64,000 nt of DNA from an uncultured Bacteroidales bacterium. Lineage in GTDB: Bacteria > Bacteroidota > Bacteroidia > Bacteroidales > UBA932. Of this stretch, positions 1 through 8,961 are shown piece after piece; position 1 is the stretch's first letter; each line of letters starts with the position of its first letter. The translations under genes and the position numbers were made by a program. Below the pieces are notes generated by a model. It searched no databases and was not told the origin of the DNA. It saw nothing but the letters and a program-made list of their open reading frames with translations. The stretch spans positions 62,001 through 126,000 of the forward strand of contig CAKUVD010000007.1 of the NCBI GenBank assembly GCA_934695325.1, given 5' to 3'.

Positions 1-1656
1 CCACAGCGGCAGGTGCCCGGCGGTGTGCTCAAGCAGGACGGCGGTGAATCTCTCGATGGATCCGAAAGGTGCACGGTGAATCATCACAGGGCGCTTCTTA
101 GACCCGTCTTTGTCCGTATATTCCAACTGGAATCTCTCAGGGAGGTTGTAGTCCACCTGGACAGTTCCGAGCTGCCACTTTCTTCCGAGAGCATCCTTGA
201 CCATAAAGTCAAGTTTAGGACCATAGAATGCAGCTTCACCATATTCCACCACGGTCTTGAGTCCCTTTTCTGCGGCAGCCTCGATAATTCCCTGCTCTGC
301 CCTGTCCCAGTTCTCGTCCGTTCCGATGTATTTTTCCTTATGATTAGGGTCACGGAGCGATACCTGCGCCGTGAAGTTCTTGAAGTTGAATGTGCCGAAC
401 ACATATAATATAAGGTCAATGACCTTCTCGAACTCCTCCTTCAGCTGGTCAGGACGTACGAACAGGTGGGCGTCATCCTGAGTGAAGCATCTAACGCGCG
501 TGAGACCGTGAAGTTCTCCGCTCTGCTCATAGCGATAGACAGTGCCGAACTCAGCAAACCTCAAAGGAAGATCCTTGTAAGAGCGTGGCTCAGAACGGTA
601 TATCTCGCAATGATGAGGGCAGTTCATAGGCTTGAGCATATACTCTTCACCTTCCTGCGGTGTATGTATAGGCTGGAATGAATCCTTGCCATATTTTGCA
701 TAGTGGCCTGATGTCACATAGAGCTGCTTGCTTCCGATATGAGGAGTGACGACCGGGAGATATCCGAACTCGTCAAGCTTCTTGCGGAGGAAGTTCTCAA
801 GCTGAAGTCTCATAACGGCACCTCTCGGCAGCCACAGAGGAAGACCGAGTCCAACACGTGAAGAGAACGTGAAGAGTTCCATCTCCTTTCCGAGCTTTCT
901 GTGGTCTCTCTTCTTAGCCTCCTCAAGGAGTACGAGATACTCGTCGAGAAGCGACTTCTTAGGGAATGTTATGCCATATACACGAGTAAGCTGCTGACGT
1001 TTTTCATCGCCCCTCCAGTATGCGCCCGCGATAGCCGTAAGCTTCACGGCCTTGATGAGCTCCGTATTCCTTAGGTGTGGTCCACGGCAAAGGTCTGTGA
1101 AATTTCCATTCTCATAGAATGTTATCTTGCCATCCTCAAGTTCATTGATAAGCTCCACCTTATATTCATCGCCTTTCTTCGTGAAATACTCGAGCGCGTC
1201 AGCCTTCGAGACGTGGGAGCATTTGAAAGTTTCCTTGCTGTGGGCAAGCTCAAGCATCTTCTTCTCGATAGCAGGAAGCTCAGCGTCAGTGAGCTGTTTC
1301 CCACCGAGGTCAATGTCATAGTAAAAGCCGTTTTCAATAGCCGGCCCGATACCGAATTTCACGCCAGGATAAAGAGCCTCGAGAGCCTGGGCCATAAGGT
1401 GGGCAGAAGAATGCCAGAATACACGCTTGCCTTCTTCATCTTCCCATTTGAGGAGTCTGACGGCGCTGTTCTCCTCGATAGGAGTGTCAAGTCCGATGAC
1501 CGTTCCCTTGCCTACCGACGTATCGCCTTCGGCTTTCACTGATACGGCCAGAACTTCGGCCGCCAGCCTCGGGCTGATGCTTTCCGCAATTTGATAACCT
1601 GTTACGCCTTTCTCAAAGGCTTTGACGCTGCCGTCAGGAAATGTGATGTTAATCAT
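1..1656 (-). CDS. thrS: Threonyl-tRNA synthetase, 3' end cut by window edge
   Basis: Charges tRNA-Thr in the cytoplasm. The 552 codons present read as TGS domain (from residue 1, starting [14 protein letters not shown]), editing domain, then the class II catalytic core. The editing motif [11 protein letters not shown] and the metal-site stretch [13 protein letters not shown] are visible, as are catalytic-core motifs [10 protein letters not shown] and [12 protein letters not shown]. The sequence stops at [12 protein letters not shown], so only the C-terminal anticodon-binding domain (about 100 residues) lies outside the window. The ATG at 1654-1656 matches the family N-terminus. The nearest gene upstream is divergent, so thrS has its own promoter. 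Nothing looks broken; truncation is due to the window edge. Confidence 0.97.
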   Translation of the reverse strand, partial: MINITFPDGSVKAFEKGVTGYQIAESISPRLAAEVLAVSVKAEGDTSVGKGTVIGLDTPIEENSAVRLLKWEDEEGKRVFWHSSAHLMAQALEALYPGVKFGIGPAIENGFYYDIDLGGKQLTDAELPAIEKKMLELAHSKETFKCSHVSKADALEYFTKKGDEYKVELINELEDGKITFYENGNFTDLCRGPHLRNTELIKAVKLTAIAGAYWRGDEKRQQLTRVYGITFPKKSLLDEYLVLLEEAKKRDHRKLGKEMELFTFSSRVGLGLPLWLPRGAVMRLQLENFLRKKLDEFGYLPVVTPHIGSKQLYVTSGHYAKYGKDSFQPIHTPQEGEEYMLKPMNCPHHCEIYRSEPRSYKDLPLRFAEFGTVYRYEQSGELHGLTRVRCFTQDDAHLFVRPDQLKEEFEKVIDLILYVFGTFNFKNFTAQVSLRDPNHKEKYIGTDENWDRAEQGIIEAAAEKGLKTVVEYGEAAFYGPKLDFMVKDALGRKWQLGTVQVDYNLPERFQLEYTDKDGSKKRPVMIHRAPFGSIERFTAVLLEHTAGHLPLW

Positions 1657-1745
1657 AACTTAAAACTGTAATAATTAAATTGGACTAACCAGTATTTACA
1701 AACCAAGTACTTGAACTTGATTAGCCATATTATTAGTCAAGGGTG

Positions 1746-1776
1746 CAAAAATAGCAATTATTTCGCAGATTACGAA
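1746..1776 (-). promoter_or_regulatory. Probable sigma-ABfr promoter of thrS
   Basis: Read on the minus strand, TATTTTTG at 1746-1753 fits the -7 consensus TAnnTTTG exactly. A TTCG 19 bases upstream (1773-1776) stands where TTTG is expected. It leaves an untranslated leader of about 80 bases before the thrS ATG. Confidence 0.6.
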
Positions 1777-1870
1777 CACTTTGGGCCAACAATCAGACAC
1801 TTCCGGAGCACCACGGCAAAAATTCAGGCACAAACATCAGCATAATTTCAGAATTACACTTAAAATTTAC

Positions 1871-1878
1871 TAATTTTG
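1871..1878 (+). promoter_or_regulatory. -7 element for the DUF4199/GT2 operon
   Basis: TAATTTTG is a full match to the Bacteroidetes -7 consensus and lies 35 bases before the ATG at 1913. The -33 side is weak (TTTCAG about 20 bases upstream), so only the -7 half is well supported. Confidence 0.55.
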
Positions 1879-1912
1879 CCGACCAGGACATTCTGGGATA
1901 CAGACACACATT

Positions 1913-2479
1913 ATGAAAGAAAGCATTGACAATCACATTATATGGAATGAGGCCGCTAAATCAGGACTTATCCTCGGTCTATTCACCGGAGTCTTCATTT
2001 TGCTCGGAGCATTGACCTCAGGCCTCGCCTCAGCCGGCACGGCGGCAAGATTCCTGGCCGTGATGCTGAACACGGTACTGTGGCTGGTGAAGTTTCTGGG
2101 CTGTCTGTGGCTTCTCCGTTTCTTTATGCTGAAAGTCGCCGACAGATATTCCGGCGTCACGGTCAAGAGCCTGTCCAGGCTCGGCACACTGACAGCATTG
2201 TCCTCAGCGATCATCGTGTCCGGTCTCAACTTGTTGAGTACATTGACCATTTCCCAGGAAGATCTGCTTACGGCAGTGAACACAGCGATGCAGGCTTATC
2301 CAATGGCAATGGGAGAGAGTGACAGGATAGCGATAGAGCGGATGGCAGGCTGGCTTCCGCAGATAACATTCTTCGTGACATTAATCTATTGCTTCATATA
2401 CGGTACAGTCGCATCGAAGATTCTCTCGGGCACAATACTCCCGAAAGATGCGTTCGGAGATCCAATGGATGAACAATAA
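1913..2479 (+). CDS. DUF4199 family membrane protein
   Basis: A 188-residue integral membrane protein of unknown function that matches the DUF4199 family of Bacteroidetes. Hydrophobic segments lie near residues 17-40, 45-68, 90-112 and 148-170, with a long loop before the last helix carrying MAMGESDRIAIERM. The family is typically encoded next to a GT2 glycosyltransferase, as here (12 bases to the next start). That context suggests a helper role in lipid-linked sugar transfer, which is inference only. The family is assigned by overall pattern, not by catalytic motifs. Confidence 0.8.
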   Translation: MKESIDNHIIWNEAAKSGLILGLFTGVFILLGALTSGLASAGTAARFLAVMLNTVLWLVKFLGCLWLLRFFMLKVADRYSGVTVKSLSRLGTLTALSSAIIVSGLNLLSTLTISQEDLLTAVNTAMQAYPMAMGESDRIAIERMAGWLPQITFFVTLIYCFIYGTVASKILSGTILPKDAFGDPMDEQ

Positions 2480-2491
2480 ACAACTGACAAG

Positions 2492-3442
2492 ATGGACCTT
2501 TCAATCATCATACCTCTTTTCAATGAGGAAGAATCATTGCCGGAACTAATAGGCTGGATAACCCGGACAGTAAGGCGCGAGAACTGGAACTACGAGATAA
2601 TTATGGTGGACGACGGCAGCCGTGACGGATCGTGGGATACGATTATGCGCCTCGCATCCACGGACAGCCACATCCACGGCATCAGATTCCGCAGGAACTA
2701 CGGAAAATCCGCCGCATTGTACCACGGATTCAAGGCGGCCAAAGGCAATGTCGTGGTGACAATGGACGCTGACCTGCAAGATTCTCCTGAGGAAATCCCC
2801 GAAATGTACAGGATGATCACAGAAGACGGATGGGACATAGTCTCCGGCTGGAAACAGCACCGACAGGACAACAAGCTCACCAAGAATCTCCCGTCAAAAC
2901 TGTACAATGCCACGGCCAGATGGATAACGGGCATTCATCTGCACGATATGAACTGCGGGTTGAAGGCATACAGGAACGAGGTGGTGAAGAACATTGAAGT
3001 CTATGGCGAGATGCACCGCTACATTCCTTATCTCGCCAAGAATGCAGGGTTTGAGAGAATCACGGAAAAACCTGTCCACCACCAAAAAAGGAAGTACGGG
3101 AAAAGCAAGTTCGGTATGGAGCGGTTCATAAACGGATTCCTGGACCTGCTGTCGCTGTGGTTTCTCAGCACATTCGGCAAAAAGCCTATGCACTTCTTCG
3201 GATTCACAGGCATATTGATGTTTCTCGCCGGGTTCATCATCACGATCTGTATGATAACCGCGAAACTTGTACATCAGGCCGGAGGAATGCACTTCCGCCC
3301 AGTGACGGACCAGCCGCTGTTCTACCTTGCTCTTCTGGCAGTGATACTTGGCGTGATGCTGTTCCTTGCAGGATTCATCTGCGAAATGGTTTCAAGGACA
3401 TCCACGGAGCGCAACAAGTACAACGTCAGGGAGGAGTTCTAG
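2492..3442 (+). CDS. GT2 family glycosyltransferase with two C-terminal membrane helices
   Basis: A 316-residue inner-membrane glycosyltransferase of the DPM1/GtrB type, likely moving a sugar from a nucleotide donor to polyprenyl phosphate. The GT-A domain occupies roughly residues 1-215: nucleotide-binding start SIIIPLFNEEESLPEL, VDDGSRDGS, and the DXD-type metal site MDADLQD. Two transmembrane helices follow (about 230-255 and 275-300), as in the GtrB subgroup. It follows the DUF4199 gene at 12 bases and probably shares its transcript. The acceptor and sugar cannot be read from sequence. A strong hairpin ends the unit. Confidence 0.9.
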   Translation: MDLSIIIPLFNEEESLPELIGWITRTVRRENWNYEIIMVDDGSRDGSWDTIMRLASTDSHIHGIRFRRNYGKSAALYHGFKAAKGNVVVTMDADLQDSPEEIPEMYRMITEDGWDIVSGWKQHRQDNKLTKNLPSKLYNATARWITGIHLHDMNCGLKAYRNEVVKNIEVYGEMHRYIPYLAKNAGFERITEKPVHHQKRKYGKSKFGMERFINGFLDLLSLWFLSTFGKKPMHFFGFTGILMFLAGFIITICMITAKLVHQAGGMHFRPVTDQPLFYLALLAVILGVMLFLAGFICEMVSRTSTERNKYNVREEF

Positions 3443-3464
3443 TCACATCAACAAAAAACAAGAA

Positions 3465-3499
3465 AAAGGGACTGACCAATACGAATTGGCAGTCCCTTT
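3465..3499. terminator. Bidirectional hairpin terminator
   Basis: AAGGGACTG-CCAAT pairs with ATTGG-CAGTCCCTT around a short loop, with one bulged A. It is flanked by A-rich sequence on the left and TTTATAAT on the right, so it can end both the GT2 transcript (+) and the convergent glyA transcript (-). Confidence 0.85.
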
Positions 3500-3518
3500 A
3501 TAATATCAAAGCTTTACT

Positions 3519-4865
3519 CTAGTATCTGTTAAGAGGCCTTCCTCCAGTCATCATATGCACCTTGCGCTTCACCTCCTCGAGCACATCACAATGCTCTGCG
3601 AGAGATTTCTTCTGTTCCTCTGAGAGCTCTCCCTTGGCGGTAATCGCATCGATATGAGCGGCAGCAGAAGTCAGTACAGTATCAATGAGTTCCACGATAT
3701 CCTCCATATCCTTCTCCACGAAGCCGCGAGACGTCACGGCCGGAGTGCCTATGCGGACGCCGGATGTCTGGAACGGAGAGCGGGAATCAAACGGCACCAT
3801 ATTCTTGTTTATGGTAATGTCCGCCTTGACAAGCTCCGTCTCCGCCACACGTCCTGTAACTTCAGGGAATCTGGTGCGCAAATCTATCAGCATCAAATGG
3901 TTGTCCGTACCACCAGACACCACCTTGTACCCTTTCGACAGGAACTTGCTGCACATCGCCTGCGCATTGGCGAGCACCTGCTTCTGATATTCCACATACT
4001 CTGGCTGCATAGCCTCGTAGAAAGCCACGGCCTTGGCGGCGATGACGTGCTCAAGAGGTCCCCCCTGGACACCCGGGAACACACTGGAGTTAAGGATCTG
4101 TGACATCTTCTTCACCTCGCCTTTAGTGGTCCTGCGTCCCTGAGGGTCATCGAAATCCTTGCCCATAAGGATGACGCCCCCACGAGGCCCACGCAATGTC
4201 TTGTGCGTGGTGGATGTAACGATATGAGCATATTTTACAGGATTCTTCAGAAGACCGGCAGCGATCAGCCCGGCAGTATGCGCCATATCTATCCATAGGA
4301 TGGCCCCGACTTCATCGGCTATTTTTCTCATTCTCTCGTAGTCCCATTCCCTGGAATATGCGGAAGCGCCTCCGATTATGAGTTTAGGGTGACACTCCCT
4401 GGCCGTCTGTTCCATCTTGTCATAGTCAATCCGCCCTGTCTCAGGATCAAGGCCGTAAGGCACGGCATTATAAAGAATTCCGGACGCATTGACAGGCGAG
4501 CCGTGTGTAAGGTGACCTCCCTGGGACAAGTCCAGTCCCATAAAGGTATCTCCCGGATTCAGGACCGCCATCTCGACAGCGAGATTCGCCTGGGCACCTG
4601 AATGAGGCTGCACGTTTGCATACTCGGCGTCATAGATTTTACAGAGGCGGTCGATCGCCAGCTGCTCAATCTGGTCCACCACCTCGCACCCGCCATAATA
4701 GCGCTTGCCCGGATATCCTTCTGCATATTTATTGGTGCAGACGGAACCCATCGCCTCCATAACCTGGTCTGTGACATAGTTTTCAGAGGCTATAAGTTCA
4801 AGTCCCTGGGACTGTCTCTCCCTTTCTTTCTTGATTAGGTCGAAAATCTGTAGATCCTGTTTCAT
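3519..4865 (-). CDS. glyA: Serine hydroxymethyltransferase
   Basis: Converts serine plus tetrahydrofolate into glycine and 5,10-methylene-THF, the main one-carbon entry point. The protein has 448 residues, a little longer than the usual 415-430 because of its C-terminus. The PLP lysine lies in [13 protein letters not shown] (K222). LELIASENY near residue 22, [15 protein letters not shown] at 48-61 and the PLP-site DMAHTAGL (193-200) are all intact. It is monocistronic, converging on the GT2 operon. It links functionally with fhs (29.5 kb) and the serC-serA pair (37.6-39.6 kb) in the same window. Confidence 0.98.
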   Translation of the reverse strand: MKQDLQIFDLIKKERERQSQGLELIASENYVTDQVMEAMGSVCTNKYAEGYPGKRYYGGCEVVDQIEQLAIDRLCKIYDAEYANVQPHSGAQANLAVEMAVLNPGDTFMGLDLSQGGHLTHGSPVNASGILYNAVPYGLDPETGRIDYDKMEQTARECHPKLIIGGASAYSREWDYERMRKIADEVGAILWIDMAHTAGLIAAGLLKNPVKYAHIVTSTTHKTLRGPRGGVILMGKDFDDPQGRRTTKGEVKKMSQILNSSVFPGVQGGPLEHVIAAKAVAFYEAMQPEYVEYQKQVLANAQAMCSKFLSKGYKVVSGGTDNHLMLIDLRTRFPEVTGRVAETELVKADITINKNMVPFDSRSPFQTSGVRIGTPAVTSRGFVEKDMEDIVELIDTVLTSAAAHIDAITAKGELSEEQKKSLAEHCDVLEEVKRKVHMMTGGRPLNRY

Positions 4866-4907
4866 AAATTCAAGTGTTTAGCTGACTATAGTCAAGCATC
4901 TGTTTCA

Positions 4908-4915
4908 CAAAAATA
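4908..4915 (-). promoter_or_regulatory. -7 element for glyA
   Basis: On the minus strand this reads TATTTTTG, an exact TAnnTTTG, 43 bases before the glyA ATG. The -33 box is poor (CTG near 4935). The leader that follows contains the small palindrome GACTATAGTC. Confidence 0.5.
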
Positions 4916-4967
4916 ACAATATTTCCCGATTTTCAGACACCCTACGCCGAAAATCAGCACAGAAAGA

Positions 4968-5000
4968 TTTTTGCCGTAAAGCAAGTATTCGCTAATTTTG
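4968..5000 (+). promoter_or_regulatory. Sigma-ABfr promoter for the TrmH-like gene
   Basis: TTTTTG (4968-4973), a 19-base spacer and TAATTTTG (4993-5000) fit both consensus boxes. Transcription would start near 5007, just before the degenerate repeat that forms the leader. Confidence 0.75.
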
Positions 5001-5007
5001 CGCTCCT

Positions 5008-5053
5008 GGTCCCGAAGGCGTCAGCCTATGGGTGAACAGCCCCTCGAAGGGAA
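5008..5053 (+). repeat. Degenerate copy of the 28.8-kb repeat element
   Basis: CCCGAAGGCGTCAGCCT followed by ATGGGTGA and a CCCCTC...AAGGG hairpin aligns with the reverse complement of the 28.74-28.91 kb repeat, with scattered substitutions by eye. It occupies the 5' untranslated leader of the next gene and contains an in-frame GTG at 5032 that is probably not the start codon. Confidence 0.55.
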
Positions 5054-5070
5054 CATTTAAAACACTTAAG

Positions 5071-5607
5071 ATGAAAGACAGAAAACTGCTGAACATAGAG
5101 CTCGGACGTGTCACGCCGGAGCGATACAAAGAACTCCCGGAGTCCGGCATATCCATAATCCTGGACAACATCCGCAGCGCACATAATGTCGGCTCTGTAT
5201 TCCGCAGCGCAGACTCATTCAAGGCTGACAATATCTGGCTGTGCGGCATCTGCGCCACGCCACCTTCCGCCGAGATCCACAAATCAGCCCTGGGCGCGGA
5301 ATTCAGCGTACCCTGGGAATATGAAAAAGATACCCTCGCCCTGGTCAATAGACTGAAGAGCGAGGGATATACTGTAATCAGTGTCGAACAGACCGTCAAT
5401 TCGGTGAAGCTCAACAATTTCACCCCGGAAAGAGGTCGCAAGTATGCGCTTGTGTTCGGCAATGAGGTCGATGGCGTCAGACAAGATGTGGTGGATGCTT
5501 CCGACGGAGTACTTGAAATTCCTCAGTTCGGGACAAAGCATTCCCTGAACATCTCCGTCACTGCGGGCATCATACTCTGGCATTTCCGCCTGACGATGCC
5601 CGAATGA
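5071..5607 (+). CDS. TrmH/SpoU-family RNA 2'-O-methyltransferase
   Basis: A 178-residue SAM-dependent methyltransferase of the SPOUT (trefoil-knot) class, probably modifying tRNA or rRNA ribose. The three family motifs are clear: motif 1 ILDNIRSAHNVGSVFRSAD, motif 2 ALVFGNEVDGV and motif 3 IPQFGTKHSLNISVTAGI. It lacks an N-terminal substrate-binding domain, as small Bacteroidetes members do. I chose ATG 5071 (MKDRKLLNIELGR) over an in-frame GTG at 5032, because homologs begin at this sequence and the GTG lies inside a repeat element. Its target RNA is unknown. It converges on the beta-galactosidase gene with only 16 bases between the stops. Confidence 0.88.
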   Translation: MKDRKLLNIELGRVTPERYKELPESGISIILDNIRSAHNVGSVFRSADSFKADNIWLCGICATPPSAEIHKSALGAEFSVPWEYEKDTLALVNRLKSEGYTVISVEQTVNSVKLNNFTPERGRKYALVFGNEVDGVRQDVVDASDGVLEIPQFGTKHSLNISVTAGIILWHFRLTMPE

Positions 5608-5623
5608 CGCCACCCGCCTGCGA

Positions 5624-8600
5624 TCACCTGCGGACAGGACGGATCACCACATTGAATTCGTACTCGTCAGGATGTATGAGGTACTGTTCCAGAGGCCAAG
5701 TCCCCCAGGTATTGATACCTCCGACACCCATCTGTCTCAAGTCGATGTTCACATATGTAGTCCCGAGAGAACGAGCATTGTCACAAGCCTTTGGAAGCAG
5801 TTCAAGCGCATGGGTAGGATTCCCGTGCCTCTTGTTGCTCAGGTTCGGATTCGGGCGAGGCGTGGTGAACGCAGAATCCATTTCCTTCTGGCTGAACGGC
5901 AGCGCAGAGCCGCTGAATCTGACGTCAGACGTCACCTCAAGCCCCGTCCCGGCAGCATTGACGACCTTCAACCACCTCAGATCCGACTTGTTACCGGATT
6001 CCTGCGTGCGGACATATCCATAATAATACTGGTCCTGCACTCTCTGGACATAATGCCCGGCAATGGCTGAAGATTTCCTGTCACAATAAGTATCCCACGG
6101 CCCAAGTCCATAGAAATCCATTGTAGAGAACTCACCCGGCATAGCGAACTTCATACCGAAGCGGAACATATCAGGAGCATTGTCAAGTCCTCCGCGGTCG
6201 TTCATCTTCTCGGAAACCGCCACCGAACCGTCAGCATACACAAGGTATGTAACTGATACCGTGCAATCGACTCCCGGAACGGAATACACAGAAGCGACAC
6301 GCCAGCAGTCATTCTGCTTCTCTGCATTGAACGACAAGAGCTCGAAGTCAGGATACCTCCAGACCTTGAACTTGATATCAAGACTCGCACCGAGGTCATT
6401 CTCCACAGGTGCGCGACCGAAAGACGGCATAAGAGGCTCTTCCAACATCTCGACACCGTCAATGCTGTATCTTGTCAATGCCCCTGTGCCCTTGTCGAAC
6501 ACGGCCGCCCACGAAGACACCTTGTCCCCCGAAGCGGAACGCTCCGACACGAAATTCCCTGAAAGTGTCACGCAAGAAGCATTGTCATCAAATGCAGGCA
6601 ATTTTTCTCCGGATACGGAAGCCGAACCCGCAGCAAATGGCTGGACAGGAGCCTCATACACAGGAATCTGGTCATAAGCGACCTCATACCCGGCAGGAAG
6701 GATTCCGTCCTGAGCCTTAAGAGTCCAGCTGACCTTCAGATAGATGTCCGTATCCACACCGTCCACCGTGCCGAACTTGGCGCATACAGGTGTCTGGACA
6801 GCGGCAGCGGCAGCCGCAGCTGCAAGCGCATCCCGCCTGGTGAATCCAAGTCCTACCGAGACAGTCTCGCCAGGAGCGGCGGAGACATTGTCCACAATGC
6901 CAGAGAGCACTTTCAGGCCACCGACTTCAACAGCCCAGTTCATTCTGTAGCGGGAAAGGTCAATGAAGAAGTTCTCATTATAGACACATACCTTGTACTC
7001 ACTGTCATCATCAACAAGCTTGTCCTTAGGTTCCGCTGACGCAGGATCCTGCGAAGTATGTATGGAGCGATGCTGATACCTCACCTCATACGCCTGAGGA
7101 TGCCAGCTGCGATCAGCGGCAATGATGCCGTTGCAGTTGAACGAAGCGTCGGAAGGATCATAGTCGTTGAAGTCACCGCCATATACGAAGATATGATCAG
7201 TGCCGTGCACAGCAGGATCGACCTTCCACCTGAGCGCCTGGTCCGCGAAGTCCCAGATGAAGCCACCCTGATATGACGGATATTTGCGGATAAGGTCCCA
7301 GTATTCACGGAAATTACCGTTGGAGTTGCCCATCGCGTGAGAATACTCGCACTGAATGAGAGGCTTCGGAGGGTTGGACTCCAAATACTTCTCGCAGTCA
7401 TCCGGAGACATATACATAGGACAGAATATGTCTGTATTATATGCCAGCTCGGCGCGCTCATACTGTACCGGACGGCTCGGGTCATAGGCCTTTATCCAGT
7501 CATACACCTTCTCGAAGTTCTCTCCGTTCCCGGCCTCGTTGCCCATACTCCAGATTATGACGCAAGGGTGATTATAGTCCCTCTGTATCATCCTGCGACT
7601 GCGCTCAAGATGAGCCGCAAAGTAGTCAGACCTGTGAGCGAGCGACTCCTTTCCATATCCCATTCCGTGAGATTCCACATTGGCCTCGTCCACTACATAA
7701 AGACCATATTTGTCGCACAGAGAATACCACATAGGAGAATTAGGATAGTGAGAAGTCCTTACAGCATTGACATTCAGTTCCTTCATTATCCTTATATCCT
7801 CCACCATCTCCGCTTCGGACACGTTGTATCCGCCGTACGGGCTTATCTCGTGACGGTCCACGCCCTTTATCAGGACAGGCTTTCCGTTCACGAGAAGCTG
7901 AGCGTCACGTATCTCCACCGTACGGAAGCCGAACTGGACAGACGCGCTCTCGGCAAGTCCGCGGCGGTCATTGGCGCTGACTTTCAGTGTATAGAGCGAC
8001 GGCGACTCCGCAGACCAGAGAGCCGGTGACTGAACAGTTCCGCTCACCTCGTCCAGAATGCAGCCGCTGTCATCTTTCTCTCCGCCTTTGGACACATTGG
8101 AATTCTTGCTGAAGACAATGTTCCCGAATGGATCCAAGATCTCGTATCTTACCGAAACGATGCCTGGAGTGACAGCAGAGGCTACTGTGAACCCACCGTT
8201 CATATCGGCATTGACATTTATATCCTCCAGACGGCATTTCTCCCTGGTATATATGTACACTCCCCTGGCGATGCCTGAGAATCTCCAGAAATCCTGGTCC
8301 TCCAGATAGGTACCGTCACACCATCTGAAAATCTCCAACGCAATGCTGTTGGTTCCAGAGTGCACATATTTCGTTATGTCAAAACGTGCGTCCAGCTTGC
8401 TGTCTTCGCTATAGCCTACTTCCTTGCCGTTCACCCATACTCTGACATTGGATGTGGCCGAGCCTATGCACAGGCATATCTGCTTGCCGTTCCAGTCGGA
8501 AGGGATGTCAAAAGTCCGGCGATATTCGCCTACATAATTATGCTCCTCGGGGACATACGGAGGATTGTTCGTGAAATGTCCGCGCCACGCATAGCCTACA

Positions 8601-8929
8601 TTGAGATATACAGGATCGAAATATCCGTTGAGTTCCCAAAGCCCGGGGACAGGGATATCGTCCCATCCGGAATCATCAAACGCAATGGACTGGAATCCGA
8701 GGACACGTGTCGAAGGCGATTGGCAGAACTTGAATTTCCACGTCCCGTCCAGAGACAATGCCTTCTGCTGATCTGTGACAAATGTCGCACGCATAGGGAG
8801 ACGGTTTATTCCGAATACTCCAGGATCCTGCCAGTCTTCCATCCCGGTGTTCTGCACGTTAGCAGAAAAGGCTGAAGCCACCGGCAGCAACAGGCCGGCA
8901 GTCATCAGGGTTTTCTTTAATAAGTTCAT
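5624..8929 (-). CDS. Secreted GH2 beta-galactosidase (LacZ type)
   Basis: A 1101-residue glycoside hydrolase with an N-terminal signal peptide (MNLLKKTLMTAGLLLPVASAFSA), so it acts in the periplasm or on the surface. Domain order follows LacZ: sugar-binding jelly roll (about 50-230), Ig-like domain (about 235-340), TIM barrel (about 345-640), second Ig-like domain, and C-terminal beta-sandwich (about 820-1100). The acid/base is E465 in SMGNEAGNG and the nucleophile is E528 in LIQCEYSHAMGNS; both are present. An uninterrupted run of eight alanines lies near residue 715, encoded by mixed codons. It follows the calcineurin-PQQ gene by 32 bases and may be the last gene of the bat transcript. Natural substrate is not certain; galactosides in host or plant glycans are plausible. 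Confidence 0.93.
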   Translation of the reverse strand: MNLLKKTLMTAGLLLPVASAFSANVQNTGMEDWQDPGVFGINRLPMRATFVTDQQKALSLDGTWKFKFCQSPSTRVLGFQSIAFDDSGWDDIPVPGLWELNGYFDPVYLNVGYAWRGHFTNNPPYVPEEHNYVGEYRRTFDIPSDWNGKQICLCIGSATSNVRVWVNGKEVGYSEDSKLDARFDITKYVHSGTNSIALEIFRWCDGTYLEDQDFWRFSGIARGVYIYTREKCRLEDINVNADMNGGFTVASAVTPGIVSVRYEILDPFGNIVFSKNSNVSKGGEKDDSGCILDEVSGTVQSPALWSAESPSLYTLKVSANDRRGLAESASVQFGFRTVEIRDAQLLVNGKPVLIKGVDRHEISPYGGYNVSEAEMVEDIRIMKELNVNAVRTSHYPNSPMWYSLCDKYGLYVVDEANVESHGMGYGKESLAHRSDYFAAHLERSRRMIQRDYNHPCVIIWSMGNEAGNGENFEKVYDWIKAYDPSRPVQYERAELAYNTDIFCPMYMSPDDCEKYLESNPPKPLIQCEYSHAMGNSNGNFREYWDLIRKYPSYQGGFIWDFADQALRWKVDPAVHGTDHIFVYGGDFNDYDPSDASFNCNGIIAADRSWHPQAYEVRYQHRSIHTSQDPASAEPKDKLVDDDSEYKVCVYNENFFIDLSRYRMNWAVEVGGLKVLSGIVDNVSAAPGETVSVGLGFTRRDALAAAAAAAAVQTPVCAKFGTVDGVDTDIYLKVSWTLKAQDGILPAGYEVAYDQIPVYEAPVQPFAAGSASVSGEKLPAFDDNASCVTLSGNFVSERSASGDKVSSWAAVFDKGTGALTRYSIDGVEMLEEPLMPSFGRAPVENDLGASLDIKFKVWRYPDFELLSFNAEKQNDCWRVASVYSVPGVDCTVSVTYLVYADGSVAVSEKMNDRGGLDNAPDMFRFGMKFAMPGEFSTMDFYGLGPWDTYCDRKSSAIAGHYVQRVQDQYYYGYVRTQESGNKSDLRWLKVVNAAGTGLEVTSDVRFSGSALPFSQKEMDSAFTTPRPNPNLSNKRHGNPTHALELLPKACDNARSLGTTYVNIDLRQMGVGGINTWGTWPLEQYLIHPDEYEFNVVIRPVRR

Positions 8930-8961
8930 TTTCTATATCTTGGTTATCCTTCATCTTTTAC

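Noticed and set aside
1657..1745. T-box or other riboswitch in the thrS leader
   Set aside because: No specifier-loop or antiterminator-like structure could be found by eye, and T-boxes are not expected in this phylum.
5032..5070. GTG start for the TrmH-family gene
   Set aside because: It lies in a repeat element; homolog N-termini match ATG 5071.
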